Shown: positions 8,960 through 18,041 of the stretch, in pieces
How positions within the stretch are numbered: the first letter of the stretch is position 1
Layout: every line of letters begins with the position of its first letter
Assembly (NCBI RefSeq): GCF_004785645.1
Contig: NZ_SRPE01000008.1
Location: 62,001-126,000 of the forward strand
Source of the DNA: Empedobacter tilapiae
GTDB lineage: Bacteria; Bacteroidota; Bacteroidia; Flavobacteriales; Weeksellaceae
Length of the DNA: 64,000 nucleotides
Direction: 5' to 3'
Program-made: the position numbers and the translations under genes
Notes under the pieces: generated by a model
Seen by the model: only the letters and a program-made list of their open reading frames with translations
Told to the model about the DNA's origin: nothing
Databases searched by the model: none

Positions 8960-11900
8960 ATGAAAAACCTAATCATATTCCAACGCTTTATAATCTTAAG
9001 CTTCCTTTTTCTACTTCAATTCGTTGGGGCGCAACAATATCCAGTACAGGTAACGCCTGTACTGATTCCTCCTTATAGTTTGAAATTAGGAGATTATGCG
9101 ACAACTAATGAGAATAAGTTACAAGTACAATTGTTAATGACCGATTTGATGGAACCAAGCCATCAAGTTCGTTTACGCTTTTCGTTAGAAAGTGGACTAA
9201 ATGCCACACCAATTGCGCTCTCGAATCAATATGTAAACGGTATGCGAGATATTACGTTATCTCCAGGCGTTCCATTAATCTTAACCAATGTAGAGTTAAG
9301 AGCATTATTTCAGTTACAAAACCTTTCTGGTATTTCAGCTGCAAATTATGCAAAGACTTTACCACAAGGACAATACAATTTTTGTTTTGAAGTCGTAGAT
9401 GTCAATACAGGTCGAACGTTATCACGCAAATCATGTTCAACAGCTTATTTTGTACAATATGATCCGCCAATGCTTTCGCTTCCTCAAAACAAGGAATTGG
9501 TACAAAAACAAAATGAAATTCAGAACATCGTTTTTCAATGGATGCCACGACAATTGGCTCCCAATACACGCTATATCTTTACGATGAAAGAAATATGGGA
9601 TCTACAACGCGATCCTGTTACCGCTTTCTTAGCATCTCCTGTTTTATGGAAAGAAGAAGTGTACAGCAATTCCCTTTTTTATGGATTTGATAAAACACAG
9701 TTATTACCAGGTAAACGTTATGCATGGCAAGTACAAGCCAAATCAGGAAATCCTGTTTTAGGCGGTAATGCAACCGAAGACAATGGCGTGTATAAAAACA
9801 ATGGATTGTCAGAAATTTTCTATTTTGATTACATCCAAGATTGTAAAGTACCAAGTTTTTTATCAGCCAAAAATGCAGGAAGAGGACGCGTAGAAGTTCG
9901 ATGGTCTTATCCAGGCGAAAAACCAAATGGATTATACCGTATTCAATATCGCAAAAAAGGAACTACAAACGCTTGGATGGAACAAGATGCCTATCAAGAG
10001 ATGATTTACATTTCTGGATTAGCCGATAAAACTGAATATGAATACCGTGTAGGTGCAATTTGTGGATTAGCGCAAACCTATAACAATGGTTACGAAAATG
10101 GGACAGATAATGCCTATTCGTACAGTAACACTCAATATTTTACAACCGATAGCGAAGATACTTCGAATACGGTTCAATGTGGCATGATGCCAAATATCAA
10201 CATTACCAATAAGGCTCCTTTGCAAGATTTGTTGGTTGCCAATGATGTATTTACAGCGGGAGATTTTCCTGTAACAGTCATCAAGTCAACTGGTAATGGA
10301 ACTTATTCGGGAGAGGGATACATTGTGGTACCTTATTTAGCGGATACAAAAGTAAAAGTAAGTTTTAGTAATATTCAGATTAATACCGATCGTCAATTGA
10401 TTAGTGGTGTCATTGAAACAACCTACGATCCAAACGAATCTGCAGTTCATTATGTTTCAGGAACAGTAGACGACATATTTGGCGATGGCGGAATCAAGGA
10501 AATTAAGAGTGATTTCCCTATCGATTCTATTGTGTATAGTGCAACTCCACCTCCAGGTACAATTACGGTCATAGGAAAACCAGGTGAAAATGGTGAAGAA
10601 CCACCACGTCAAACCTATGAGGGAGGCCGTGATACAACGATTGTAGATGGAGAAGGAAATATTTGGGAAGTTGACAAAGATGGAAATGTTACAAAAGGTG
10701 GTCAAGTAGATTCAAGTGGCCCTTCTACTTCAAAAAATACAGATGGTGTTTCAGGAAGTGGAAAAGATGCTGTGGTCAATCAATACACGGCTAAAGGAAT
10801 TGAGTTAACATGGCAAACAACAAGTGCAACTAAATTTGATTTTGATACACAAGAAAAAACAGGTTTACCACTAAGTGATTACGAAACCGTAAAAGACAAC
10901 AAAGGACAAACCATTGCAGTTCCTTACAAATTAGTTGTCAATGGACAGTCAGATATTTTACAAGCAGATGTTAAGCTAACAGATGCTTCGTTAAAAGACG
11001 AAAAAATCGTTTTCAAAACACTAAGTTCTGGTAAAAATATTGACGCAACCGAAACTAAGTTATCGGATACCAATCGTCGTTATGAGTTGACGCTAAAAGG
11101 TGCTTACAATTACCAAGAGGAAGATGTTATTGCGGTAATTGTGCCTAAAGATTCTTTGGCAAAACAACAAGTCGTTAGTTCGTTTAAGTTGGTGCATTTA
11201 AAAGCGAAAAAAGCCAAAGTACATTTGGTTCCGTTGGATGCAACTTCAAAAAACCGTTTAGAAGCGATAGAGAAAAACATTACAACTATTTATAAATCTG
11301 TTGGTGTCGATTACGAAGTTGTAAAAGAAGATGTTTTAGACATCTCTAGTTTAGGCATCGGTAATACAATCGAATCTGGCGATCCAAAAATCATGTCGAC
11401 GTATGGAAGCGACCAAAAGAAGATTAATAATCTATACTTAAACAATCGTAGCAAAGAATTACGCTATGTGTTATTTGTAACAGATAAACAGTCTTCTACA
11501 GGTCAAGCTGGTTATATGCGCCTAAATGGACAGTTTGGGTATGTGTACAAAAATGCACCAATCAAAACAGCTGCCCACGAATTAGGACACGGAATCTTTA
11601 AGCTTGAACATCCAACAGCAAGCAACACAAAGTTGTTAATGGATTATAGTGAAAGCGAATTGCTATCACACAAAGATTGGCAACAAATCGGTGATCCAGC
11701 ATTTAAGTTCTATGGTTTCCAAGATCAAAGTGAAGGGGAATTGGCTGGAGGTTATGCTATTTCACCAGATTATAAAGTATTTTCAGCAGGTACAACAAGA
11801 ACAACATATTCTTCAAATAAATATATTGCTCCAGAAGGTACGTTATCTGGATTTGTATATGCAGTAGACGGTAAAAATTATTTATGGAATACTGATGCTA

Positions 11901-13888
11901 AACAATATTTAGTTAATGGTACAGGAGAAGAATTTAAAGATTTTGTAGATGTAACAAATACATATGATATTTCTAAAACTATTTACTTATTCTATGAAAA
12001 TAATCTTGACTGTAATGAGCGCAAATATATTTCTGTAACGAATGGAAAAAGAGTATCACCGAAAGAGTTAATAAATTTAGGTCAATCTAAAAAAGTGGAT
12101 TGGAAAATATTAGAATGTAGTTCATCAGAAAGTTCAGGAAATGGAGGTGAAAATTGGAAAGATGGTAGTAATGGTTCAGGAAATGGAACAAATGAAGAAC
12201 TGTTACAAAAAGCCAATAAAATTATTGAAGATAAGATAAAAGCGCAGTTTCCGGAGAAAAACATTACCTACACATTGTTAGATAAAAATGACCCTGATTA
12301 TGAACAAAAACTAGCAGAAGCGTTAAAAAAATCTAATCATGTCATCGCAACTTTAGAAGCAAATGGCGAACTAAAAATAGATTTTAGTTTTGAAACCCCA
12401 GATTGGTTATTAAAAATAATACCAGACGCAGGCAAATCGAATGATACATGTGGCAAAGAGTATATTAATGAAGCCTTAAAATCCTTAAAAAGAACAGATG
12501 CTTACAAAAGTGCACCACGAGCAGACCAAATAGCGATGGAAGTAGGCGTAGCAACCTATTCTGGCTTCTTTGGAATATTGTATTGTTCAACAAATGAAGA
12601 AAGTTGTAAAAATTCTTCTGTACCAGGAAAGTTTTTGGCAGGAGCAATAAACGAAGGAATTACAAACTTTGATGTTGTAATGATGGTAGAAGGAATTGTT
12701 ACCATGGTTACAAAAGGCGGAGAAGCTATTGTAAACTCACCAGTTGTATATTATAATAATCTAAAAACAATTGCTATAAAAGGAGATGCTTCACCTAAAG
12801 AAGTATTGGGCGTTCTGTTGTTGCCACCAACAAATACGCATATTACGTTTATAGAAAAAGGAATAGAAATAGGCGAAGGTTTTATTAAAAATTATTTTAC
12901 CGAATGTGACCAATATAAACTAAAAGATGGTTCTGTAGCCAATATGTGTCCTTATCGCAATGGACAAATAGCCATGATGGTTGCGCCTTTAGTAATTACC
13001 GGAGGAACCCTTGCCGTTACTAAACTAAAAGACATTGGTAAGTTTGCAAAATTGATAGGTAAGACCGAGAGTTTGGCAAAAAACATATTATCTTTGGAAT
13101 CTAAGCTTACCAAAAAAGCTGTTATATTAGAGGAAAAAGCTGGTAAAACTTTAATAAAAAATACCGAAGGTAAAGTACTAAAAGAAGTAGATAGTACCAA
13201 TGCTACTGATATAGAAAAAGCGTTAGATGAAATTGATGATATTGTTAAAGGTGCTGGAAAGGTACTTGATATCAATGAGCTAAAAGCTCTGAAAGAGGTA
13301 ATGCCAACTGGTAAAAAATTAACTAATCTAAAGTTTATTAATTTTACTAAAGGATTTGATGCTGATTTTATTGCAAGTTTAGGTTCAAAATATGCAGATG
13401 ATTTAACAAAAATTAAAGCTGGATTAGATAAAGGTGGAGATTTAACAGAGAGCATTGTATCAGAAGCACTGAAAAAACAAGGATATACAGTTACAAAGGA
13501 TTTAGGTAAATATGGTCCAAATAATGGATTTGATGTAGTAGCCTATAAAGGAACTTTAGATAACCCAACAGAAATTATGATTATAGAGGGAAAACAATTT
13601 AAACAAAATAAAATATTAGACGAGTTTGACGATGTAAAGTCTGCACAAGGTTACGATGAACCAAGTGGATTAACAATAAATCCTGCCAATCCACAGACTG
13701 GTTTACCAACACAAATGAGTAAAAAGTGGACGTTTGAACATGTCGCGGATAAGCTCAATAAAAAAGGTGGTGAACATAAGAAACTCGCAATAGCATTAGA
13801 AAACGAAAATATTGTAGAACGTTTTGTTTTTGCTATTGACAAAAGTACAGGAGCAGGATATTTTACTAAACTTTCAGATAGATTTTAA
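8960..13888 (+). CDS. Polymorphic toxin, full-length head gene 1: TANFOR-like/FN3/HELGH protease with nuclease C-terminus
   Basis: Domain order by residue: signal peptide 1-24 (ending VGAQQ); a TANFOR-like N-terminal region ~25-290 (family name from memory); fibronectin type III ~294-400; beta-rich region ~405-520; Gly/Pro linker ~527-605; a metalloprotease-like domain ~690-925 with HELGHGIFKLEH at residue 873; a variable stretch; a Gly/Ser-rich linker near 1060; a pre-toxin region with hydrophobic segments; and a C-terminal domain ~1460-1642. The last domain carries GFDVVAYKG and EIMIIEGKQFK, a D-x(n)-ExK pattern of restriction-endonuclease-like nucleases (D about 1524, E-x-K about 1541). 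An immunity-like gene starts 1 bp after the stop. By analogy with Rhs and CDI proteins, the C-terminus would be released by the protease and cut DNA or RNA in a competitor. Most of the first ~925 residues nearly match the gene at 20767. Confidence 0.85.
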   Translation: MKNLIIFQRFIILSFLFLLQFVGAQQYPVQVTPVLIPPYSLKLGDYATTNENKLQVQLLMTDLMEPSHQVRLRFSLESGLNATPIALSNQYVNGMRDITLSPGVPLILTNVELRALFQLQNLSGISAANYAKTLPQGQYNFCFEVVDVNTGRTLSRKSCSTAYFVQYDPPMLSLPQNKELVQKQNEIQNIVFQWMPRQLAPNTRYIFTMKEIWDLQRDPVTAFLASPVLWKEEVYSNSLFYGFDKTQLLPGKRYAWQVQAKSGNPVLGGNATEDNGVYKNNGLSEIFYFDYIQDCKVPSFLSAKNAGRGRVEVRWSYPGEKPNGLYRIQYRKKGTTNAWMEQDAYQEMIYISGLADKTEYEYRVGAICGLAQTYNNGYENGTDNAYSYSNTQYFTTDSEDTSNTVQCGMMPNINITNKAPLQDLLVANDVFTAGDFPVTVIKSTGNGTYSGEGYIVVPYLADTKVKVSFSNIQINTDRQLISGVIETTYDPNESAVHYVSGTVDDIFGDGGIKEIKSDFPIDSIVYSATPPPGTITVIGKPGENGEEPPRQTYEGGRDTTIVDGEGNIWEVDKDGNVTKGGQVDSSGPSTSKNTDGVSGSGKDAVVNQYTAKGIELTWQTTSATKFDFDTQEKTGLPLSDYETVKDNKGQTIAVPYKLVVNGQSDILQADVKLTDASLKDEKIVFKTLSSGKNIDATETKLSDTNRRYELTLKGAYNYQEEDVIAVIVPKDSLAKQQVVSSFKLVHLKAKKAKVHLVPLDATSKNRLEAIEKNITTIYKSVGVDYEVVKEDVLDISSLGIGNTIESGDPKIMSTYGSDQKKINNLYLNNRSKELRYVLFVTDKQSSTGQAGYMRLNGQFGYVYKNAPIKTAAHELGHGIFKLEHPTASNTKLLMDYSESELLSHKDWQQIGDPAFKFYGFQDQSEGELAGGYAISPDYKVFSAGTTRTTYSSNKYIAPEGTLSGFVYAVDGKNYLWNTDAKQYLVNGTGEEFKDFVDVTNTYDISKTIYLFYENNLDCNERKYISVTNGKRVSPKELINLGQSKKVDWKILECSSSESSGNGGENWKDGSNGSGNGTNEELLQKANKIIEDKIKAQFPEKNITYTLLDKNDPDYEQKLAEALKKSNHVIATLEANGELKIDFSFETPDWLLKIIPDAGKSNDTCGKEYINEALKSLKRTDAYKSAPRADQIAMEVGVATYSGFFGILYCSTNEESCKNSSVPGKFLAGAINEGITNFDVVMMVEGIVTMVTKGGEAIVNSPVVYYNNLKTIAIKGDASPKEVLGVLLLPPTNTHITFIEKGIEIGEGFIKNYFTECDQYKLKDGSVANMCPYRNGQIAMMVAPLVITGGTLAVTKLKDIGKFAKLIGKTESLAKNILSLESKLTKKAVILEEKAGKTLIKNTEGKVLKEVDSTNATDIEKALDEIDDIVKGAGKVLDINELKALKEVMPTGKKLTNLKFINFTKGFDADFIASLGSKYADDLTKIKAGLDKGGDLTESIVSEALKKQGYTVTKDLGKYGPNNGFDVVAYKGTLDNPTEIMIIEGKQFKQNKILDEFDDVKSAQGYDEPSGLTINPANPQTGLPTQMSKKWTFEHVADKLNKKGGEHKKLAIALENENIVERFVFAIDKSTGAGYFTKLSDRF

Positions 13889-13889
13889 T

Positions 13890-14678
13890 ATGATATCATT
13901 AATAGAAACTAACAATGATTATCTCGAAAGAGATAAGCGATTTTTAAAAATAGAAATATTAACAGATACTTGGGTTGGAAGATTAAAACAAAATAATCTC
14001 ATTTTCGCTTTATATTCTTTTTTCGAAGAAAATGATATAAGTAAAGCTAAACAACATTTTTATGTATGTGGTCTACTTGATGCCTTTAGGATAGAAAGAT
14101 ATCAAGATAGGTTGTTTGATTATGATTTGACATTGATTGGTTATGCCATGTTATCAGATAATGTATCATTTATAAAAAATACTTTTGCTAAACTAAGTTA
14201 TCAAAGTACATACTTAGATGATATTACCGAGAAGCCTGTTCCAATTACAATGGAAGAAAATGTTTTAGCAGGCGAAGCTGCAATTTTCACACATACTGTA
14301 CAACAATTTTTATTAGGAAATGATGCATTAATCGAAAGAAACATTGAAATAATGGATAGAATTTGGTTTAATAAGCCAAATGAAAATAGCACATTGCAAT
14401 ATGATGTAAGGTTTTTTAAAGCATTATACCAAAAAAATATTTCGGAATGTGAAGCTATTTTAAAGGAGATGGTAAGTCCAAAAATTCATCAGAAAAGAAA
14501 TGACGATGCAATTTTAAAAAAATACATTTCTATGCCTGCTTTGGGCTACGCAAAATTAGCGTGGATAATGGGATTGGAAGTTGATGTAAAAAGTAAACTG
14601 ATACCAAAAGAGCTATTACCTATTCAACCATTAGAGAATTATGAAATTCCTTATGATTTTTTGAAAGAAAAGATCTAA
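13890..14678 (+). CDS. Immunity protein for head gene 1 (Imm49-like)
   Basis: The 262-residue product starts at the ATG at 13890, one base after the toxin stop. The frame is open further upstream, but that part overlaps the toxin and is not needed. The protein is mostly helical, Leu/Glu/Lys-rich and lacks a signal peptide, as expected for a cytoplasmic antidote. Length, helical pattern and position suit the Imm49 group of immunity proteins found beside polymorphic toxins; that family assignment is from memory and not certain. The tight 1-bp spacing implies translational coupling to the toxin. It is the only immunity gene in the window next to an apparently intact, signal-peptide-bearing full-length head with its own toxin domain. 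Confidence 0.7.
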   Translation: MISLIETNNDYLERDKRFLKIEILTDTWVGRLKQNNLIFALYSFFEENDISKAKQHFYVCGLLDAFRIERYQDRLFDYDLTLIGYAMLSDNVSFIKNTFAKLSYQSTYLDDITEKPVPITMEENVLAGEAAIFTHTVQQFLLGNDALIERNIEIMDRIWFNKPNENSTLQYDVRFFKALYQKNISECEAILKEMVSPKIHQKRNDDAILKKYISMPALGYAKLAWIMGLEVDVKSKLIPKELLPIQPLENYEIPYDFLKEKI

Positions 14679-14679
14679 A

Positions 14680-14745
14680 GGTAATGTATCAGATGTGTTG
14701 GTAACTCGTAAAAAACACACAAACAATACTTTAATTATAAAATAA
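14680..14745 (+). pseudogene. Remnant: last 21 codons of a lost toxin
   Basis: This frame encodes GNVSDVLVTRKKHTNNTLII plus Lys and a stop. Nearly the same tail is at 29249-29314 (GSVSDVLVIRKKH...), and its first codons match the end of the toxin fragment at 19781-19936 (KKYGNVSELVI). Both full copies are followed by the same hairpin terminator. It is most simply the 3' end of a toxin gene whose body was deleted, leaving the tail fused behind the immunity gene. Confidence 0.6.
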
Positions 14746-14750
14746 CTTTA

Positions 14751-14790
14751 CTCAATAGTGGACTAATCTCTACTATTGGGTATTTTTATT
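14751..14790 (+). terminator. Rho-independent terminator
   Basis: CAATAGT (14753-14759) pairs with ACTATTG (14772-14778) across a 12-nt loop and is followed by TATTTTTATT. An almost identical hairpin sits at 29320-29356, where the stem extends to 9 bp. Confidence 0.7.
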
Positions 14791-14794
14791 GTAC

Positions 14795-14904
14795 GTTCTT
14801 TGAAAACCAAAATTTGCGACAGCGATTGCCGTGTAAATCCTTTTTACGTAGCGTTGTAGCGAAGTAAAAAGATTGCAACAAAAAGCGCGGTTGTTCGCCC
14901 AAAA
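14795..14904. repeat. Interspersed ~110-nt repeat, copy 1 (junction spacer)
   Basis: The stretch from GTTCTTTGAAAACC to GTTCGCCCAAAA recurs at 29363-29474 with few changes. It contains CTTTTTAC (in the first half) and GTAAAAAG as an inverted pair around a TAGCG-rich loop, and a GCGC-containing right end. It is more GC-rich than its surroundings. Similar elements occur between genes in other flavobacteria as far as I recall; whether it is a MITE or a structured RNA is undecided. Confidence 0.6.
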
Positions 14905-15024
14905 AATAAAACCATCACGAATGTTTACAAAGGAATCGGCGTAGATTTTGAAATCGTTGAAGAACCTATTTTAGATATTTCAAGTTTAGGAATAAATGAT
15001 AAAATAGAATCCGGCGATCCAAAA

Positions 15025-17121
15025 TTGATGCGTACCTATGGTAGTGATCAGATAAAGATTAACAACCACTATCTGAATACTCGTAGCAAAGAATTGCGTT
15101 ATGCCTTGTTTGTAACAGACAAATCGTCTTCTACAGGACAAGCTGGTTATATGCGCCTAAATGGGCAGTTTGGGTATGTGTACAAAAATGCACTTCCTAA
15201 AACAGCCGCACACGAATTAGGACATGGAATTTTTAAGCTTGAACATCCAACAGCAAGCAACACAAAGTTGTTAATGGATTATAGCACAAGCGAAATCCTA
15301 TCACACAAAGATTGGGAACAAATCGGTGATCCAGCCTTTAAGTTTTATGGTTTCCAAGATCAAAGTGAGGGGGAACATATAGATAAAGAATTTATATTAA
15401 ATGAGGATGGTAATTTTATAAGTCCATCTGGAGAATTAGTATTCTTGAAAGAAGGAACTAAAATTTCGTTTTTATGTAATGAACCCAATCTGAATGGTTA
15501 TAATGGAGTTTTGTATGGATTTGAAACGAAAGATGGAAAAAGATGGGTAAGTGATATAGCAATTGCACTTAATGAATTAAATTCATCTTCAGGAACTTTT
15601 AAAGGGTATTTCCAAGTTAGTCAAGCATCAAATAGTTGGGCAAAGGATACAAAAGGAAATCGTATTTTATATAACCAAGATATTTCTAATTTAAAAACAG
15701 GTGAACAAAATATACATTTTATACATGCTGTAAGAGATCAGGATAAAATTATTTATACGATTTTACAACAATCTGTTAATATTACAACTGATTGGTTACC
15801 AAAAAATAAAACTTTTAGTGGAAGTAAATACAAAGAACGAGACTATAATACTTCGTTAGGAGTAATAGAAACGATTACTTCTACAGGGTGTAAGTCTACT
15901 CCGCAAGAAGAAAAAGGTACTTTAGTAGACACAATCAAAAAAGATGGTTATACCTTAACTATTTACAAAAACGAAACGACTGGTAAATTTACAGTAGAGG
16001 TACAATTATTAGGCAAACCAGCGAATGCAACTATTGCAGAACAAAAATCGGCATTAGAAGCACAAATTAAACAACTTGCCGAGGAAAAACTAAATAAGCT
16101 AGGTGGATTAGACGGTACACCAGAAAAAGGTTTTAGAGAACAGACCGAAGACGGTGGCGAGTTCTATGTAAAAGACATGAACGGTCGCGAATGGCTAAAA
16201 ACCATTGGAGATCTTGGTGAAAGTATTTGGGAAACGGCGGCAATGCCAAAAGAGTATTGGAATAAAGACGAAGCTTATGATAAAGCCAATATCCATATTC
16301 CACCTACTTTTGCAGGAGTTAGCGATGGTGTAATTGACGAAGTTACTGGCTATCCACAATTAGCAAAATTGGCTTACGATGTTTCTACAAAACAAGAAGT
16401 ACGTAATGGTATTTGGAATAGCGTAAAAAATATAAGTCCAAGCTCTGTTTACGCATCTGCTGAAAGTGCCGTAAAAAATAAAATTGCAAATTATAATTTT
16501 TCAGATAAACCTTATTTGGGTTATCATGAAATAGGTAAAGATGGTGTACAGGTTGTATCTATGGCAATGGGAGCTGGCTTCTTTAAAAAAGGAGCAGACG
16601 CTTTAGAAGAAGGAACGAAAGACGTTGCTAAAAAAATTGAAAAAGAAGTAAAAAAAGACATAGAGAAAGCTTTTCTAAATAATATTGATGATGTTATCAA
16701 TAATTTAAAGAAAAAAGCCAAATATGTTTTAGAAGGTACCGGAGAATACAATGTTGTTAAAGGACATCACCCTCTTGCTAAAAAAGCTTTTGAAGGTGTA
16801 GAAAACTATGATTACAAAAAGGCATTTAGTATAAAGCCTTCTTCTTTAGAAGATGCTTGGAAAACAGTAAATTCGGGTATCCCTCAAAATATACATGCTA
16901 AGGTTACAGGAAATCAAAATGCATTATATTCTGCTTGGAGAAAAGAGAATCCACTTAAACAGATGGAAATTGGTGAAATGGCTGATATAGAGATAAAAGC
17001 AATGGTTAACGCAGGGATCCCAGAAGATATTGCAACTGGTTGGGTTGTAAAAGGTCTAGAGGATTTACAATCAAAAGGAGTAAAAAGTATTGCAAATATC
17101 CCATGGAATGGTGTAAATTAA
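15025..17121 (+). CDS. Orphan 5'-truncated toxin: HELGH protease remnant with GHH-type nuclease C-terminus
   Basis: Homology to the head genes begins at about 14923 (frame open from 14860), inside the protease-like domain, so signal peptide, TANFOR-like and FN3 parts are missing. HELGHGIFKLEH is intact near residue 67. After a unique middle region the C-terminus carries EGTGEYNVVKGHHPLAKKAF (GHH near residue 579) and a helical tail ending in IPWNGVN. This matches the GHH signature of HNH/Endo VII-type nuclease toxins. Without an export signal it should be silent unless recombined onto a complete head; the shared protease-domain DNA offers the homology. A TTG-ATG pair at 15025 is the first usable start. 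An immunity gene follows after 17 bp. Confidence 0.75.
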   Translation: MMRTYGSDQIKINNHYLNTRSKELRYALFVTDKSSSTGQAGYMRLNGQFGYVYKNALPKTAAHELGHGIFKLEHPTASNTKLLMDYSTSEILSHKDWEQIGDPAFKFYGFQDQSEGEHIDKEFILNEDGNFISPSGELVFLKEGTKISFLCNEPNLNGYNGVLYGFETKDGKRWVSDIAIALNELNSSSGTFKGYFQVSQASNSWAKDTKGNRILYNQDISNLKTGEQNIHFIHAVRDQDKIIYTILQQSVNITTDWLPKNKTFSGSKYKERDYNTSLGVIETITSTGCKSTPQEEKGTLVDTIKKDGYTLTIYKNETTGKFTVEVQLLGKPANATIAEQKSALEAQIKQLAEEKLNKLGGLDGTPEKGFREQTEDGGEFYVKDMNGREWLKTIGDLGESIWETAAMPKEYWNKDEAYDKANIHIPPTFAGVSDGVIDEVTGYPQLAKLAYDVSTKQEVRNGIWNSVKNISPSSVYASAESAVKNKIANYNFSDKPYLGYHEIGKDGVQVVSMAMGAGFFKKGADALEEGTKDVAKKIEKEVKKDIEKAFLNNIDDVINNLKKKAKYVLEGTGEYNVVKGHHPLAKKAFEGVENYDYKKAFSIKPSSLEDAWKTVNSGIPQNIHAKVTGNQNALYSAWRKENPLKQMEIGEMADIEIKAMVNAGIPEDIATGWVVKGLEDLQSKGVKSIANIPWNGVN

Positions 17122-17138
17122 AATATAAATAAAATAAT

Positions 17139-17525
17139 ATGAAATCTAATAATGAAATTTTAAATGAATTTGGAAATATTCTTATCGAAAATGTTTATGA
17201 TAGTCAGCTTCGGTTTATAATGAATAGTATTATAGATTTGTCTCAGACAGAGGATTATCTAAATCTGTTTAAAGGTATGAATGAAATTCAAAAAAAAGAA
17301 ATAGAGAAATATACTAAAGAAATATTGTCCGGGGCATTATTTGATTTTCTTAAAGTATTAGAAGAAAATGATGGATATAAATTAGTTTATGGTAATACTT
17401 GTGACAATCAGTTAGATTTAAATAAGATAAGTGAGAATTTGAAAGCTGAACCTATTATTGAAAACGGTTGGATAGATAGGTTTAGTAAATACGCAGACGT
17501 AAAGAATAATAAAAATGAAAAATAA
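17139..17525 (+). CDS. Immunity protein for the GHH toxin, copy 1
   Basis: A 128-residue acidic, helical, cytoplasmic protein encoded 17 bp after the GHH toxin. Its first residues (NNEILNEFG) and last ~30 (ISENLKAEPIIENGWIDRFS) are shared with the next gene (17594-17974), and its first ~28 resemble the remnant at 19242. Position right after the toxin and duplication near a second toxin end are typical of immunity genes. I cannot name the Pfam family. The gene ends directly at a short scar (17526-17568) that separates it from its paralogue. Confidence 0.65.
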   Translation: MKSNNEILNEFGNILIENVYDSQLRFIMNSIIDLSQTEDYLNLFKGMNEIQKKEIEKYTKEILSGALFDFLKVLEENDGYKLVYGNTCDNQLDLNKISENLKAEPIIENGWIDRFSKYADVKNNKNEK

Positions 17526-17568
17526 CCCGATCGCGCGGATTTGCAACCCATGGAATGGTGTAAATTAA
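17526..17568. repeat. Recombination scar: half REP-like palindrome plus last codons of GHH toxin
   Basis: Bases 17526-17542 (CCCGATCGCGCGGATTT) equal the left arm of the palindrome at 17984-18041. Bases 17547-17568 repeat the 3' end of the GHH toxin gene (17100-17121), encoding PWNGVN and its stop. The stretch shows that a second GHH toxin copy once preceded the second immunity gene and was almost wholly deleted. Confidence 0.75.
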
Positions 17569-17593
17569 TGTCAAGATAACAAAATAAATAGTT

Positions 17594-17974
17594 ATGGAAA
17601 CCAATAAAGAAATATTGGATCAATTTGGCATAAAAATAATTGATAATTGTTTAGATGGATTATTAAATCACTTTGAAAGTATTAGAAAAAAAGAAAATGT
17701 ACCTCTTGTTTTTAAAACAAAAAAGGAGTTTTTAAACCATTTAGACAAGGATGAATATGAATTATTTAGAAAGATGTTAATTGATAGTGTTGGAATGGTT
17801 TTGTTTGAATTTTTTAATCTTTTTGAAGAAGATGAAAGATTTAAATTGATCTTCAAAGAAGACGGTAAAGAGGTTGATTTAGTAAAAATAAGTGAGAATT
17901 TGAAAGCTGAACCTATTATTGAAAACGGTTGGATAGATAGATTTAGCAAATACTCAAATGAGAGAGATAAATAA
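17594..17974 (+). CDS. Immunity protein paralogue for a GHH toxin, copy 2
   Basis: A 126-residue protein related to the gene at 17139. N-termini are similar (NKEILDQFG against NNEILNEFG), the middle parts diverge, and the C-terminal ~30 residues are almost the same, with nearly identical DNA (about 17428-17495 against 17887-17954). This pattern of a divergent core with a conserved end suggests conversion or recombination at the 3' end. It is preceded by a scar encoding the last residues of a GHH toxin and followed by a REP-like palindrome. It may protect against a relative of the local GHH nuclease carried by other strains. Confidence 0.65.
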   Translation: METNKEILDQFGIKIIDNCLDGLLNHFESIRKKENVPLVFKTKKEFLNHLDKDEYELFRKMLIDSVGMVLFEFFNLFEEDERFKLIFKEDGKEVDLVKISENLKAEPIIENGWIDRFSKYSNERDK

Positions 17975-17983
17975 ATTTCTATA

Positions 17984-18041
17984 CCCGATCGCGCGGATTT
18001 TTAATAGATAAGGTCACGGGTTGCAAATCCGCGACATCGGG
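17984..18041. repeat. REP-like imperfect palindrome
   Basis: The left arm CCCGATCGCGCGGATTT (17984-18000) and right arm AAATCCGCGACATCGGG (18025-18041) are inverted repeats with two mismatches and a 24-nt loop containing GGTCACGGGTTGC. The element is far richer in GC than its surroundings. Left-arm copies recur at 17526-17542 and 29224-29238, both at cassette boundaries. It resembles REP/BIME elements mobilised by RAYT transposases; no such transposase is in the window. Confidence 0.65.

Noticed and set aside
12952-13455. 167-codon minus-strand frame inside head gene 1
   Set aside because: It lies wholly opposite the toxin coding region, is Ser/Leu-rich as antisense frames are, and has no motif or signal.
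13824-13889. Earlier start for the immunity gene, overlapping the toxin
   Set aside because: The ATG at 13890, 1 bp after the toxin stop, matches the spacing of the other pair at 18498; the extension is only toxin DNA in another frame.
17984-18041. Integron attC-like site
   Set aside because: The palindrome separates cassettes, but no integrase gene or attC core (GTTRRRY) was seen; a REP-like element fits better.
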